64,000 nucleotides of DNA from Aquabacterium sp. (GCF_016234775.1 NZ_JACRAH010000001.1:186001-250000), one strand, 5' to 3'. Shown: positions 17,982 to 26,977, numbered from the stretch's first letter. The notes: a model not told the origin generated them from the letters alone. A program made the numbers and translations.

Positions 17982-19343
17982 ATGCATTCCCCCGAAGAAG
18001 TCACCGCCATCCAGCAGTCCCTCAAGGCCAAGGGTGTGAAGTACTGTATCGGCGCTTACGTGGACATCCACGGCATCCAGAAAGCCAAGGTGGTGCCCAT
18101 TGACCACCTGCCGCAAATGGCGGTGGGCTCGGAGCGCTACACCGGCTATGCACTCGATGGCCTGGGCCAGGCGCCCAACGAAGACGAACTCACCTCGGTA
18201 CCCGATCTGAATCACATCGTTCAGTTGCCGTGGGAGCCCAAGATCGCCTGGATGCCGGCCGACAACCACTTCAAGGGCGAGCCCTATCCCTTGAGCACCC
18301 GCGTGGCGCTGCAAAGCGTGATGGCCGAGGCCGCCAAGATGGGCTTCGGCATGAACCTGGGCATCGAGTGCGAGATCTTCCTGCTCAAGAAGGAAGCCGA
18401 TGGCACGCTGTCCGTACCGCATGCCGACGACAAGCTGGTCAAGCCCTGTTATGACGTGAAGGGCTTTGTCGATAACTTCAGCTGGCTCGACAAGGTGGCC
18501 ACCTGCATCAACGACCTGGGCTGGGACCTGTACTCGTTTGACCATGAAGACGCCAACGGCCAGTTCGAGTTCGACTTCAACTATGCCGACGCGCTGACCA
18601 CCTGCGATCGCCTCACCTTCTTTCGCATGATGGCCAAGCATTACGCCGAAGAAGAGGGCCTGCTGGCCACCATGATGCCCAAGCCCTTTGCCAACAAGAC
18701 GGGCAATGGCGCGCACTTCAACATGTCCTTGTACGACCTGAAAACCGGCAAGAACCTGTTTGCCTGTGATCCGAAGGACGATCCTCGTGGCATTGGCCTC
18801 ACGCCCTTGGGCTATCAGTTCGTGGCGGGCATCCTCAAGCACGGCCGTGCCCTTTGCGCCGTGTTCGCGCCCACGGTCAACAGCTACAAGCGCCTGGTGC
18901 GCCGCGGTGCCATGAGCTATTTCTCTTGGGCGCCGGTGTTCAACTCTTATGGCTCCAACAACCGCACGAACTCGGTTCGCATCCCAGCCGGTGGTGGGCG
19001 CTGTGAATCACGCAATGCGGATGGCGCCGTCAACCCCTATCTGGCCGCCGCACTGGCTTTGGCTGCAGGCCTGGAAGGCATCCGCGAAGGCCTGAACCCG
19101 GGCGAGCCCAACGAAGACAATCTGTACGAGTTGAGTGACGCCCAGCGCCGCGAGCGCGGCATCGAGTTCCTGCCCCAGACCTTGCAGGAGGCCGTGCAGG
19201 CCTTTGCGGCCGATCCGCTGGTGGAGTGCACGCTGGGCAAGGCCCTGCGTGACGAGTTCATCACCTACAAGACCCAGGAGTGGGAGGCCTATCACCTCTC
19301 GGTCAGCCAGTGGGAAATCGAACGCTACAGCCACATGTTCTGA
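17982..19343 (+). CDS. glnT: Type III glutamine synthetase-like ligase (GlnT)
   Basis: A 453-residue glutamine synthetase-fold ligase of the GlnT/type III group. Conserved features are the metal-site glutamates in GIECEIF (residues 127-133), the His loop NGAHFNMS (242-249), and [20 protein letters not shown] (333-352). The flap that in ordinary GlnA reads PG(Y/F)EAP and carries the ammonium-binding Glu327 is [12 protein letters not shown] here (307-318), with no glutamate. The enzyme may therefore join glutamate to an amine other than ammonia, as gamma-glutamylmethylamide synthetases do. A clear ribosome binding site (GGAGTTAGGA) precedes the ATG. Confidence 0.85.
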   Translation: MHSPEEVTAIQQSLKAKGVKYCIGAYVDIHGIQKAKVVPIDHLPQMAVGSERYTGYALDGLGQAPNEDELTSVPDLNHIVQLPWEPKIAWMPADNHFKGEPYPLSTRVALQSVMAEAAKMGFGMNLGIECEIFLLKKEADGTLSVPHADDKLVKPCYDVKGFVDNFSWLDKVATCINDLGWDLYSFDHEDANGQFEFDFNYADALTTCDRLTFFRMMAKHYAEEEGLLATMMPKPFANKTGNGAHFNMSLYDLKTGKNLFACDPKDDPRGIGLTPLGYQFVAGILKHGRALCAVFAPTVNSYKRLVRRGAMSYFSWAPVFNSYGSNNRTNSVRIPAGGGRCESRNADGAVNPYLAAALALAAGLEGIREGLNPGEPNEDNLYELSDAQRRERGIEFLPQTLQEAVQAFAADPLVECTLGKALRDEFITYKTQEWEAYHLSVSQWEIERYSHMF

Positions 19344-19347
19344 CGCC

Positions 19348-19824
19348 ATGGACGACACATCTGCATCCCCTTCGGACGTCCGCGCCAGCAGCCAGGTCAC
19401 GCGCATCAGCATTTCGATGCCGGAAGACCTGCTGCAGGAGCTGGACGTGATGGTGGCCCGCCGAGGCTTCGAAAGCCGCTCGCAGGCCATCGGCGCGATG
19501 ATCAACGACCAGTTGCTGGAGCACAAGCGTCAGTTGGGGGAGCAGGTGATGATGGGCACGATCACGCTGCTGTATGACCGTTCCGTCAAAGGCCTGCAGA
19601 AGCAGTTGGCTGACCTGCAGTGCGAGCACATCGATGAGGTCATCAGCTCGCTGCACGTTCACCTGATGGACAAGCAGATGCTGGAAGTGGTGCTGGTGCA
19701 AGGGCCGGCCACCCGCTTGCAAGCGATATCGGATGCCATGAGCACGCTGCGTGGTGTGATCACCGGGCGCCTGCAACTGATGGCCGCGACGATCCCGCCG
19801 GTGCATCCGTTGATCAAACCTTAG
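19348..19824 (+). CDS. NikR-like ribbon-helix-helix regulator with altered metal ligands
   Basis: A 158-residue CopG/NikR-type repressor. A ribbon-helix-helix domain (TRISISMPEDLLQELD, residues 18-33) is followed by a NikR C-terminal ACT-like domain (about 68-146). By alignment to E. coli NikR, His87 and His89 are kept (H103, H105 in LHVHLMD), Cys95 is Met111, and His76 is Cys92. The square-planar nickel set would thus become Cys/His/His/Met. It starts four bases after the glnT stop and has no nickel genes nearby, so it probably controls the ABC/creatininase/GlnT cluster, perhaps through the operator at 14174-14201. Confidence 0.85.
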   Translation: MDDTSASPSDVRASSQVTRISISMPEDLLQELDVMVARRGFESRSQAIGAMINDQLLEHKRQLGEQVMMGTITLLYDRSVKGLQKQLADLQCEHIDEVISSLHVHLMDKQMLEVVLVQGPATRLQAISDAMSTLRGVITGRLQLMAATIPPVHPLIKP

Positions 19825-19946
19825 GCAGGGCTCAAGAGGGCGTCTTTACAGACAGTTAACGGGGTCAGGGGCGACAGGGCGCCATACGGGCTGATAATGC
19901 GGGGCGCGCGGGCCAACAGCGGGCCTGCCCCCCAATTCCTCTGCCC

Positions 19947-21113
19947 ATGATTGCCACACAACAACACCGTCGTTTCTCCCTCGCACTTGGCGCTGGCGCC
20001 GTTTTGCTCAGCTTGGCTGCGTCTGCTCTGGCCGTGGAGATCTCTCCGCCGCCCGCTTTGACCAACAAGGCCTACGTGCTGATGGAGTCCGATACCGGTC
20101 AGATCCTGGCGTCGTCGAATCCGGATGTGCCTTTGCCGCCGGCTTCACTGACCAAGATGATGACCAGTTACATCGTCGAGCAGTCGTTGAAATCGGGACG
20201 CCTGAAACCAACTGACCAGATTCATGTGAGCCTGAATGCCTGGTGCCGCGGCTCCAGCACCGAATCCTGCATGTACCTGCCGCTCAACAGTTCGGCGTCT
20301 GTCATGGACATGCTGCGCGGCATCATCATCCAGTCGGGCAATGACGCCTCCAAGGCTGTAGCCGAGCATCTGGGTGGGTCCGAACAGGCATTTGCGCAAA
20401 CCATGAATGCCGAAGCGAAACGTCTGGGCATGCGCAACACCCATTTCGAGAACGCCACGGGCTTGCCAGCGCCCACTCACAAGGCCTCAGCGCGAGATCT
20501 GGCTGTTCTCGCCCGCGCGATCATCCATGACAGCTCGGTCTACTACCCGATCTACGCGGAAAAGGAATTCAAGTTCAATGGCATCAAACAGGGCAACCGC
20601 AATGCCTTGCTGTACACCGATCCAACCGTGGATGGCCTGAAGACCGGGCACACCGAGGATGCCGGCTACTGCCTGACTGCCTCATCCAAGCGCAATGGCA
20701 TGCGTTTGATCTCGGTCGTCATGGGGACCAGTTCCATGCAGGACCGCGCTGATCAGACGCGCGCCTTGTTCAACTGGGGCTTCAGCTCGTTCGAGAAAGC
20801 CAAGGCCGTGGCGGGTGGCGCAGCGTTGGCCTCCGCCCCGTTGCAGTTCGGCAAGGCCGATGTTGTGCCGGTTGGCCTTGTGGCCGATTGGAACGTGATG
20901 GTGCCGCGTGGTCAGGCTGGGCAAATCAAGACAACGGTGCAACTCAATCCCGAAATCAAGGCGCCTGTCGCCCGAGGTGCCGTGGTAGGCAAGGTGCTGG
21001 TCACGATCGATGGCAAGCCTTATGGCGAGCAGAACCTGGTCGCACTGCAGCCCGTCGAGAAGTCAGGCTTTTTCCTGAACATCTGGCAGCACATCCGCAA
21101 GTTGTTCAAGTAA
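19947..21113 (+). CDS. D-alanyl-D-alanine carboxypeptidase (PBP5/6-type)
   Basis: Periplasmic low-molecular-mass penicillin-binding protein of 388 residues that trims the terminal D-Ala from peptidoglycan pentapeptides. A signal peptide (cleavage near residue 29, ALAVE) is followed by the three serine-peptidase motifs: SLTK (about residue 67), SGN (about 131) and KTG (about 233). A PBP5-type C-terminal domain follows. The last residues (FFLNIWQHIRKLFK) form the amphipathic helix that anchors such enzymes to the inner membrane. It lies upstream of lgt with a 30-base gap. Confidence 0.93.
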   Translation: MIATQQHRRFSLALGAGAVLLSLAASALAVEISPPPALTNKAYVLMESDTGQILASSNPDVPLPPASLTKMMTSYIVEQSLKSGRLKPTDQIHVSLNAWCRGSSTESCMYLPLNSSASVMDMLRGIIIQSGNDASKAVAEHLGGSEQAFAQTMNAEAKRLGMRNTHFENATGLPAPTHKASARDLAVLARAIIHDSSVYYPIYAEKEFKFNGIKQGNRNALLYTDPTVDGLKTGHTEDAGYCLTASSKRNGMRLISVVMGTSSMQDRADQTRALFNWGFSSFEKAKAVAGGAALASAPLQFGKADVVPVGLVADWNVMVPRGQAGQIKTTVQLNPEIKAPVARGAVVGKVLVTIDGKPYGEQNLVALQPVEKSGFFLNIWQHIRKLFK

Positions 21114-21143
21114 TTCACACTGACGCCAAGGCCTTTGCTCGCC

Positions 21144-21944
21144 ATGCTGGTTCACCCACAGTTCGACCCCATTGCGCTGAATCTGGGCTTTCTCAAAGTC
21201 CACTGGTACGGCCTGATGTACATGGTGGGTTTCATCCTGTTCCTGCTGCTGGGGCGCTTGCGCGTGCGGCAGGGGCTGGCGCCCATTGCCGAGTTGCAGG
21301 TGGACGGCTTTCTCATGTACGGCGCTTTTGGCGTGGTGTTGGGCGGGCGCCTGGGTTATGTGCTGTTCTACAAGCCGAGCTATTTTCTGGCCCATCCCAT
21401 GGAGATCTTGCAGTTGGGCCAAGGCGGGATGTCCTTTCATGGCGGGTTCCTGGGCGTGGTGATCGCGGGCTGGCTGTTCGCGTTGCGCAACAAGGTGTCC
21501 TATGTGCGCTTGTTCGACTTCGTGGTGCCGCTGGTGCCTTTGGGGCTGGCGGCCGGGCGTATCGGCAACTTCATCAATGGCGAGTTGTGGGGCAGGGCTG
21601 CGAGCCCTGATCTGCCTTGGGCCATGGTGTTTCCGCAAGCACGTGACGGTGGCGTCCTTCGTCATCCATCGCAACTTTATGAATTCGTACTCGAAGGTGT
21701 GCTGCTGTTTGCGGTGATGTGGCTGTTCACTCGAAAGCGCCGCCCGGTCGGACAGGCGACAGCCCTGTTCATGATGGGCTACGGCCTGGTGCGTTTCTGC
21801 GTGGAGTTCACGCGCGAGCCTGACAACTTCCTGGGGCTGCTCGGTTTGGGGCTGAGCATGGGCCAGTGGCTGAGTGCCCCGATGATCCTGGTGGGTGCGG
21901 TGCTATGGGTGCACTTCACCAAGCAGAATGTCAAGCCTGATTGA
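21144..21944 (+). CDS. lgt: Prolipoprotein diacylglyceryl transferase
   Basis: Inner-membrane enzyme of 266 residues that transfers diacylglycerol from phosphatidylglycerol to the lipobox cysteine of prolipoproteins. Multiple helices surround the family signature [14 protein letters not shown] (about 138-151), and HGGFLG (about 97-102) is also present. The ATG at 21144 ([15 protein letters not shown]) is the normal start, with a TTG three codons upstream. It is convergent with the CsoR-family gene, six bases away. Confidence 0.96.
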   Translation: MLVHPQFDPIALNLGFLKVHWYGLMYMVGFILFLLLGRLRVRQGLAPIAELQVDGFLMYGAFGVVLGGRLGYVLFYKPSYFLAHPMEILQLGQGGMSFHGGFLGVVIAGWLFALRNKVSYVRLFDFVVPLVPLGLAAGRIGNFINGELWGRAASPDLPWAMVFPQARDGGVLRHPSQLYEFVLEGVLLFAVMWLFTRKRRPVGQATALFMMGYGLVRFCVEFTREPDNFLGLLGLGLSMGQWLSAPMILVGAVLWVHFTKQNVKPD

Positions 21945-21950
21945 ACAGCT

Positions 21951-22295
21951 TCAGCGGATCTTGCCCAGGAGGGCTTCGATGTCCTCGAACATCTCGCCCA
22001 TGGCCGCAGCATCCTGTGCATCGGTGCCCAATTTGGCCTGTAGTTGCTGCTCCATGAAGCACACGGTCATGCGTACATAGGTGCTGTCCAGCGCCTTGCG
22101 CACAGCGGCCATTTGGGTGGCGATGGCCAGGCATCCATCGCCCTCTTCAATCATGCGCTGGATGCCACGCAACTGGCCTTCCGCGCGTTTGAGGCGGTTG
22201 AGGATGTCGGTGCGGCTTTTGTCGTTGTCCAGGGCAGCCATGATGCAGTCGTCCGGTGGGCTCGCGTCAGAAGTGGTGCGCGTGCAAGCCTTCAT
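21951..22295 (-). CDS. CsoR/FrmR-family regulator with non-canonical cysteines
   Basis: All-helical CsoR/RcnR/FrmR-family repressor of 114 residues (RLKRAEGQLRGIQRMIEEGDGC, then a QMAAVRKAL helix). The first ligand Cys is present (DGC), but the positions that are His61 and Cys65 in CsoR are Phe and Gln here. A Cys instead lies 24 residues after the first (MTVC), and the N-terminal extension has two more. This is not a Cu, Ni or FrmR ligand set, and a thiol or persulfide sensor is possible. The ATG overlaps the stop of the DUF2892 gene (ATGA), so this is the last gene of the RND operon and likely autoregulates it. A shorter product from 22241 is possible. Confidence 0.85.
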   Translation of the reverse strand: MKACTRTTSDASPPDDCIMAALDNDKSRTDILNRLKRAEGQLRGIQRMIEEGDGCLAIATQMAAVRKALDSTYVRMTVCFMEQQLQAKLGTDAQDAAAMGEMFEDIEALLGKIR

Positions 22296-22504
22296 TGTGC
22301 ACAATCTTTGAAGCCCAGTTTGCGCAGGATGATGGCCATCGGGCAGAAGTTGGTGAAACCGAACTGAAACAGGTTGGCGCCGACAAAGGCCGTGAAGGCC
22401 AGAGCCCACTTCGACACAAACAGGGGGCTGCCTTCCACGCCCAGAGCGAGCGAGATCATGATGAATAGCCCGGCGACGATACGGATCATGCGTTCCACGG
22501 TCAT
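22292..22504 (-). CDS. DUF2892 (YgaP-like) small membrane protein
   Basis: A 70-residue protein with two hydrophobic helices, the DUF2892 start TVERMIRIVAGLFIM and the cysteine-bearing end NFCPMAIILRKLGFKDC (Cys-x13-Cys). Such proteins resemble the membrane domain of YgaP and travel with sulfur-handling or persulfide-sensing genes. It lies between the RND permease (34-base gap) and the CsoR-family regulator (4-base overlap). The ATG at 22504 is used. It is a distant homologue of the DUF2892 gene at 13778. Confidence 0.88.
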   Translation of the reverse strand: MTVERMIRIVAGLFIMISLALGVEGSPLFVSKWALAFTAFVGANLFQFGFTNFCPMAIILRKLGFKDCAQ

Positions 22505-22538
22505 GGTGTGTGTCCTTTCTAGGATGTAGAGAGCCTGA

Positions 22539-25500
22539 TCAAACGGGCTCATGCAGGCGCCGATAGGCGGCGTAGTACAGAACCGGGATGACCACGAGCG
22601 TGAGCAGGGTGGACACCAGAATCCCGAAGATCAATGAGACGGCCAGGCCATTGAAGATGGGGTCGTCGAGGATGAAGAAGGCGCCGACCATGGCGGCGAT
22701 GCCGGTCAATGCAATGGGTTGGGCCCGCACTGCGGCGGAGTCGACCACGGCCTGTTTGAAGGCCACACCGCGCGCCACCTGCAGTTCAATGAAGTCCACC
22801 AGCAGGATGGAGTTGCGCACGATGATGCCGGCCAGCGCAATCATGCCGATCATGGATGTGGCCGTGAATTGCGCACCGAGCAGGGCGTGGCCTGGCATCA
22901 CCCCGATGATGGTCAGGGGAATCGGCGCCATGATGATCAGCGGCGTGCGATAGGACTTGAACTGCGCCACCACCAGCAGGTAGATCAGGATGAGGCCCAC
23001 GCCATAGGCTGCACCCATGTCGCGGAAGGTCTCATAGGTGATCTGCCATTCGCCGTCCCACTTGAGCGCGTAGGCCCGGTAGGGATCGGAAGGCTGCTTG
23101 ATCCAGTATTCGCTGATGGCCCCTGTGCCAGGCAAGGCGGCTGCCTCCAGCTTGCTGCGGATGGCAAACAGACCATAGAGCGGTGAGTCGAGCTGGCCGG
23201 CCATGTCGCCAAATACATAGCTCACGGGCATCAGGTCCTTGCTGAACAGCGGCTTGTCGATCACGCCGTGCTCTACCCGCACCAGCTCCGACAAGGGCAC
23301 GAGTTGCCCGTTGCCTGCGCGCAAGGGCAGGGCCAGCAACTTGTCCAGGCCAATCTGCGATTCTCGTGGCAGCTGGATGCGCACAGGCACGGCGATGCGC
23401 GACTGACCGTCGTGCAGATAGGCGGGGTCGGCACCAGACAGCGCAGCCTGCACGGCTTGCGCCACACTGGCGACCGGGATACCGAGCGATTCAGCGCGTT
23501 GGCGTTGAACCCGCAGGAACACGCGAGGTGCGTTTTCCTTCAAGCTGGTGTCGATGCCCACGATGTCGGCTGTTTCGCCGAAAGCCTTGGCCACCCTTTG
23601 GGCCAGTTGCTGCCGACCGGCCTCATCCGGCCCGTAGATCTCGGCCACCAGGGGTGACATCACCGGTGGGCCAGGGGGCACCTCCACCACCTTGACGCGG
23701 GCACCATGACGCGCAGCGATCTTCTCGAGATCGACGCGCAGGCGTTGGGCGATGGCGTGGCTCTTTTCATGGCGGTGGTGCTTGTCCACCAGGTTGACCT
23801 GCAGATCACCTTGTTCCGCATCAGCACGCAGGTAGTACTGGCGCACCAGCCCATTGAAAGTGATGGGGGCGGCGGTGCCCGCATAACCTTGCAGATTGAG
23901 CACCTCAGGCTGCCTGGCGAGGAAGGCGCTCATGTCTTGCAATGCGGCCGCCGTGTCCTCCATGGCGGTGCCGGCAGGCATGTCCACCACAACCTGGAAC
24001 TCGCTCTTGTTGTCAAAGGGGAGCATCTTGAGGATCACACCCATGCCCGATGAGGGGATGGTGGCCAGGCCGATCGACAACATCAGCGCGACGATGATGC
24101 TCAGGCCCATCGCCCAACGTCTGCCGCGGTGCACCAGCAAGGGCATGAGCACGCGGTTGAAGAGGCCATGCAGCTTGCTTGCCAGCCCAGTTGGCGCATG
24201 CCCGGCATCGCCAGGCGTTCCTTCGTGGGGCTTCATGAGCTTGAGCGCGAGCCACGGCGTGACCGTGAAGGCGATGCCCAGCGAGATGGCCATGCCCAGG
24301 CTCGAATTGATCGGAATCGGGCTCATGTAGGGGCCCATCAGGCCACTCACAAACGCCATGGGCAGCAAGGCCGCGATCACGGTCAAGGTAGCCAGGATGG
24401 TGGGGCCACCCACTTCGTCCACCGCCAGCGGGATGATCTCCTTGAGCGGTTTGCCTGGCGTCAGCTGCTGATGGCGATGGATGTTTTCCACCACCACGAT
24501 GGCGTCGTCCACCAGGATGCCGATCGAGAAGATCAGTGCAAACAGCGAAACGCGGTTGAGGGTGAAGCCCCAGGCCCACGAGGCAAACAGTGTGGCGGTC
24601 AGCGTCAGGATCACGGCGGCGCCCACGATCACGGCTTCGCGGCGGCCCAGGGCAAAGCCCACGAGCAGGATCACCGAGCCGGTGGCAAAGGCCAGCTTCT
24701 GGATCAGCTTGTTGGCCTTTTCGGCAGCAGTTTCGCCGTAGTCGCGTGTGATGCTGAGTTCCACGTTGGCGGGCAACACGGTGTTGCGCAGCTCATCCAG
24801 CCGCTGGCGCACGGCACGGGCCACGTCCACAGCGTTCTGGCCGGGCTTCTTGGTCACGGTCAACGTCACGGCAGGGAAGGCCTGGCCCGCGCCTTGAACG
24901 GCGCTGCTGGGTGCTTGGGCGCCAGCAGTTGCCCCGGCACCGGGTGTGAACCACACGTGCCGTCGGGCTTGCTGAGCACCCCATTCCACTGTGGCGACCT
25001 CGCGCAAGTAGATGGGCTTGCCGCGGCTCACACCGACCACCAGATCGCCGACGTCCTCGGCCGAGCGCAGGAACTCGCCGGTTTCGATCGTCAACATCTG
25101 GCTCTGGCCGATTGAACCCGTCTGGCCGCTGCCAGGTTGCAGCACGCTGCCGGAGGGCAGGCTGAGGTTTGCTGCAGCCAATGCCTGTTGAAGCGAGCTC
25201 AGGTCCACGCCGCGTTCACGAAGGCGGCTCGGATCCAGCGTGACCATCACGGCCTGACCGGGCCCACCGATGGTTTGCACTTCACGCGTGCCGGGGACGC
25301 GCTTGATTTCTGCTTCCAGACTGCGCGCTACGCGCTCCAGTTCCAGCGCCGATCGGGCATCGCGGCTCCACAGGGTGATGGCGAGCACGGGCACGTCGTC
25401 AATCCCCTTGGGTTTGACGATGGGGGGCAAGGCGCCCAGATTGCGTGGCAGCCAGTCCTGATTGGCGTTGAGCACGTCGTACAGGCGCACCAAGGCATCG

Positions 25501-25832
25501 GTACGGGGGACACCCACCTTGAACTGCACAGTCAGCACGGCCATGCCAGGGCGTGACACCGAATAGGTGTGCTCGATGTCGGCGATCTGCCCGAGCACTT
25601 GCTCGGCAGGGCCTGCGATCATGTTCTGCACGTCCTGGCTGGAGGCGCCGGGGAAGGGCACCAGCACATTGGCCATGGTCACATTGATCTGCGGTTCTTC
25701 CTCGCGGGGCGTGACCAACACCGCGAACAAGCCCAGCAACATGGCCACGATGGCCAGCAGCGGTGTCAGGGCGTTTTGCTGAAAGGCCTGGGCCAGGCGC
25801 CCTGCGATGCCCATCTGGCTGTGCTCGCTCAT
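22539..25832 (-). CDS. RND efflux permease (AcrB/HAE-like)
   Basis: A 1097-residue resistance-nodulation-division permease with 12 expected helices and two large periplasmic loops. The proton-relay aspartate pair is in ILVDDAIVVVENIHR (TM4, about residues 443-457). It aligns better with HAE/MdtBC-like pumps than with CzcA-type metal pumps, and no CzcA-like metal motif was seen. Start is the ATG at 25832, overlapping the adaptor stop (ATGA). With the adaptor, DUF2892 and CsoR-family genes it forms a four-gene operon. No outer-membrane TolC partner is in the window. The substrate is unknown; the context suggests a reactive-sulfur or electrophile stress product. Confidence 0.92.
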   Translation of the reverse strand: MSEHSQMGIAGRLAQAFQQNALTPLLAIVAMLLGLFAVLVTPREEEPQINVTMANVLVPFPGASSQDVQNMIAGPAEQVLGQIADIEHTYSVSRPGMAVLTVQFKVGVPRTDALVRLYDVLNANQDWLPRNLGALPPIVKPKGIDDVPVLAITLWSRDARSALELERVARSLEAEIKRVPGTREVQTIGGPGQAVMVTLDPSRLRERGVDLSSLQQALAAANLSLPSGSVLQPGSGQTGSIGQSQMLTIETGEFLRSAEDVGDLVVGVSRGKPIYLREVATVEWGAQQARRHVWFTPGAGATAGAQAPSSAVQGAGQAFPAVTLTVTKKPGQNAVDVARAVRQRLDELRNTVLPANVELSITRDYGETAAEKANKLIQKLAFATGSVILLVGFALGRREAVIVGAAVILTLTATLFASWAWGFTLNRVSLFALIFSIGILVDDAIVVVENIHRHQQLTPGKPLKEIIPLAVDEVGGPTILATLTVIAALLPMAFVSGLMGPYMSPIPINSSLGMAISLGIAFTVTPWLALKLMKPHEGTPGDAGHAPTGLASKLHGLFNRVLMPLLVHRGRRWAMGLSIIVALMLSIGLATIPSSGMGVILKMLPFDNKSEFQVVVDMPAGTAMEDTAAALQDMSAFLARQPEVLNLQGYAGTAAPITFNGLVRQYYLRADAEQGDLQVNLVDKHHRHEKSHAIAQRLRVDLEKIAARHGARVKVVEVPPGPPVMSPLVAEIYGPDEAGRQQLAQRVAKAFGETADIVGIDTSLKENAPRVFLRVQRQRAESLGIPVASVAQAVQAALSGADPAYLHDGQSRIAVPVRIQLPRESQIGLDKLLALPLRAGNGQLVPLSELVRVEHGVIDKPLFSKDLMPVSYVFGDMAGQLDSPLYGLFAIRSKLEAAALPGTGAISEYWIKQPSDPYRAYALKWDGEWQITYETFRDMGAAYGVGLILIYLLVVAQFKSYRTPLIIMAPIPLTIIGVMPGHALLGAQFTATSMIGMIALAGIIVRNSILLVDFIELQVARGVAFKQAVVDSAAVRAQPIALTGIAAMVGAFFILDDPIFNGLAVSLIFGILVSTLLTLVVIPVLYYAAYRRLHEPV

Positions 25833-26917
25833 GGCTTCATCGGGCTGGCATTGGCCAGGCCCGCCTTCAAGGCGTCTGCGGCGATGGTGTCGCCGGCCCT
25901 CAGCCCGCTGAGCACCGTGACCGAGCTTGCCTGTGTGCTGGCAGGGGCGGTACGGACGGCCTGCAGCATGAATTGCCCCTCACGCACCACATAGACGCCC
26001 GTGAGTTCGCCCCGTCGGATCACGGCCAGCGCCGGCACGGTCAAGCCGCTTTCAGTGGCGCCTTGGGCGGTGGCTGTTGCCATGTCGCTGAAGCGCACGC
26101 GTGTGGTCTGGCCCGGCAGGGCTGCTGTGGTCGGCAAATCCAGGCGCCATTCCACCGTCTGGGAAACGGGGTCAGTGCCAGGCAGAGAGGCCAGGCGCAA
26201 GGCTCTAACCCATTGTGGCGCCGCTTGTGATGTGACCGCAGGCAGTAGCACTTCTGCGGTTCGGGCCGACTTGACGCGCTCCGCCAGCGAGGTGGGTACT
26301 TGAACCACGGCGCGCATGGCCTGTGGTGCAAACAGGGTCAGGATGGGCCGGCCAGGCGCAGCCAGATCACCCACGTCCGCATGGGTGGAGATGATGCGTC
26401 CGTCAAATGGTGCCGTCACGGTCGCGAACCCCTTGGCGAGGGCGGCTTGCGATTGACCCGCTTTCGCCGCATTGAAGGCAGCCTGGGCGGAGCGCCATTG
26501 TGCCTGTGCGCTGTCCAGCGCCGTCGCACTGATGAAGCCTTGTGCCTTGAGTGCCTGACTGCGCTCCCATTGCAGTCGTGTGTTGGTCAACTGGGCATCA
26601 GCTTGCGCCACATCGGCCTGGCTGCGGATGAGGGCGGCCTGTACATCGCGGTCGTCCACCTGGGCCAGGGCCTGTCCGGCTTTGACGGTGTCGCCAGCCT
26701 TGACCAGCAGGGCAGTGATGTTGCCAGCGACCTGGGCTGAGACGGTGCTCTGGCGTATGGCCTGGATCACGCCATCCCACTCCATGACCCCGGCATGGGA
26801 TTGGGCCTGGACCCGGATGGTGGGCACTTTCTGGGCGTTGCTCTGCGCGACGCTCGGCAGGCAGGCCGCAGCCAAGGTGGCTACCAACAAGGTTTGGACG
26901 ACAAGGTGTCTGGCCAT
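25829..26917 (-). CDS. RND efflux periplasmic adaptor (membrane fusion protein)
   Basis: A 362-residue adaptor with an N-terminal signal peptide (cleavage near SVAQ, residue 25). A lipoyl/barrel-sandwich half sits at about 45-75 (GNITALLVKAGDTVKAGQAL), then an alpha-hairpin (about 90-150), the second lipoyl half (ATVTAPFDGRI, about 165-176) and a beta-barrel domain. It links the inner-membrane RND pump to an outer-membrane channel. It is the first gene of the operon, with a strong ribosome binding site (GAGGAG) before the ATG and a CsoR-type operator in its promoter. Confidence 0.9.
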   Translation of the reverse strand: MARHLVVQTLLVATLAAACLPSVAQSNAQKVPTIRVQAQSHAGVMEWDGVIQAIRQSTVSAQVAGNITALLVKAGDTVKAGQALAQVDDRDVQAALIRSQADVAQADAQLTNTRLQWERSQALKAQGFISATALDSAQAQWRSAQAAFNAAKAGQSQAALAKGFATVTAPFDGRIISTHADVGDLAAPGRPILTLFAPQAMRAVVQVPTSLAERVKSARTAEVLLPAVTSQAAPQWVRALRLASLPGTDPVSQTVEWRLDLPTTAALPGQTTRVRFSDMATATAQGATESGLTVPALAVIRRGELTGVYVVREGQFMLQAVRTAPASTQASSVTVLSGLRAGDTIAADALKAGLANASPMKP

Positions 26918-26948
26918 GAAACGCGCTCCTCAGCAATATACGGTGGGG

Positions 26949-26977
26949 AGTATACATATACCCCATTGGGTATGCAA
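26949..26977 (-). promoter_or_regulatory. Promoter with embedded CsoR-family operator
   Basis: On the minus strand TTGCAT (26977-26972), 17 bases, then TATACT (26954-26949) forms a promoter starting near 26942. The spacer carries ATACCC-CATT-GGGTAT (26958-26973), a perfect 6-bp inverted repeat of the G-tract type bound by CsoR/CstR/RcnR-family repressors. Binding would block RNA polymerase directly. The regulator is probably the CsoR-family protein encoded last in the same operon. Confidence 0.75.
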
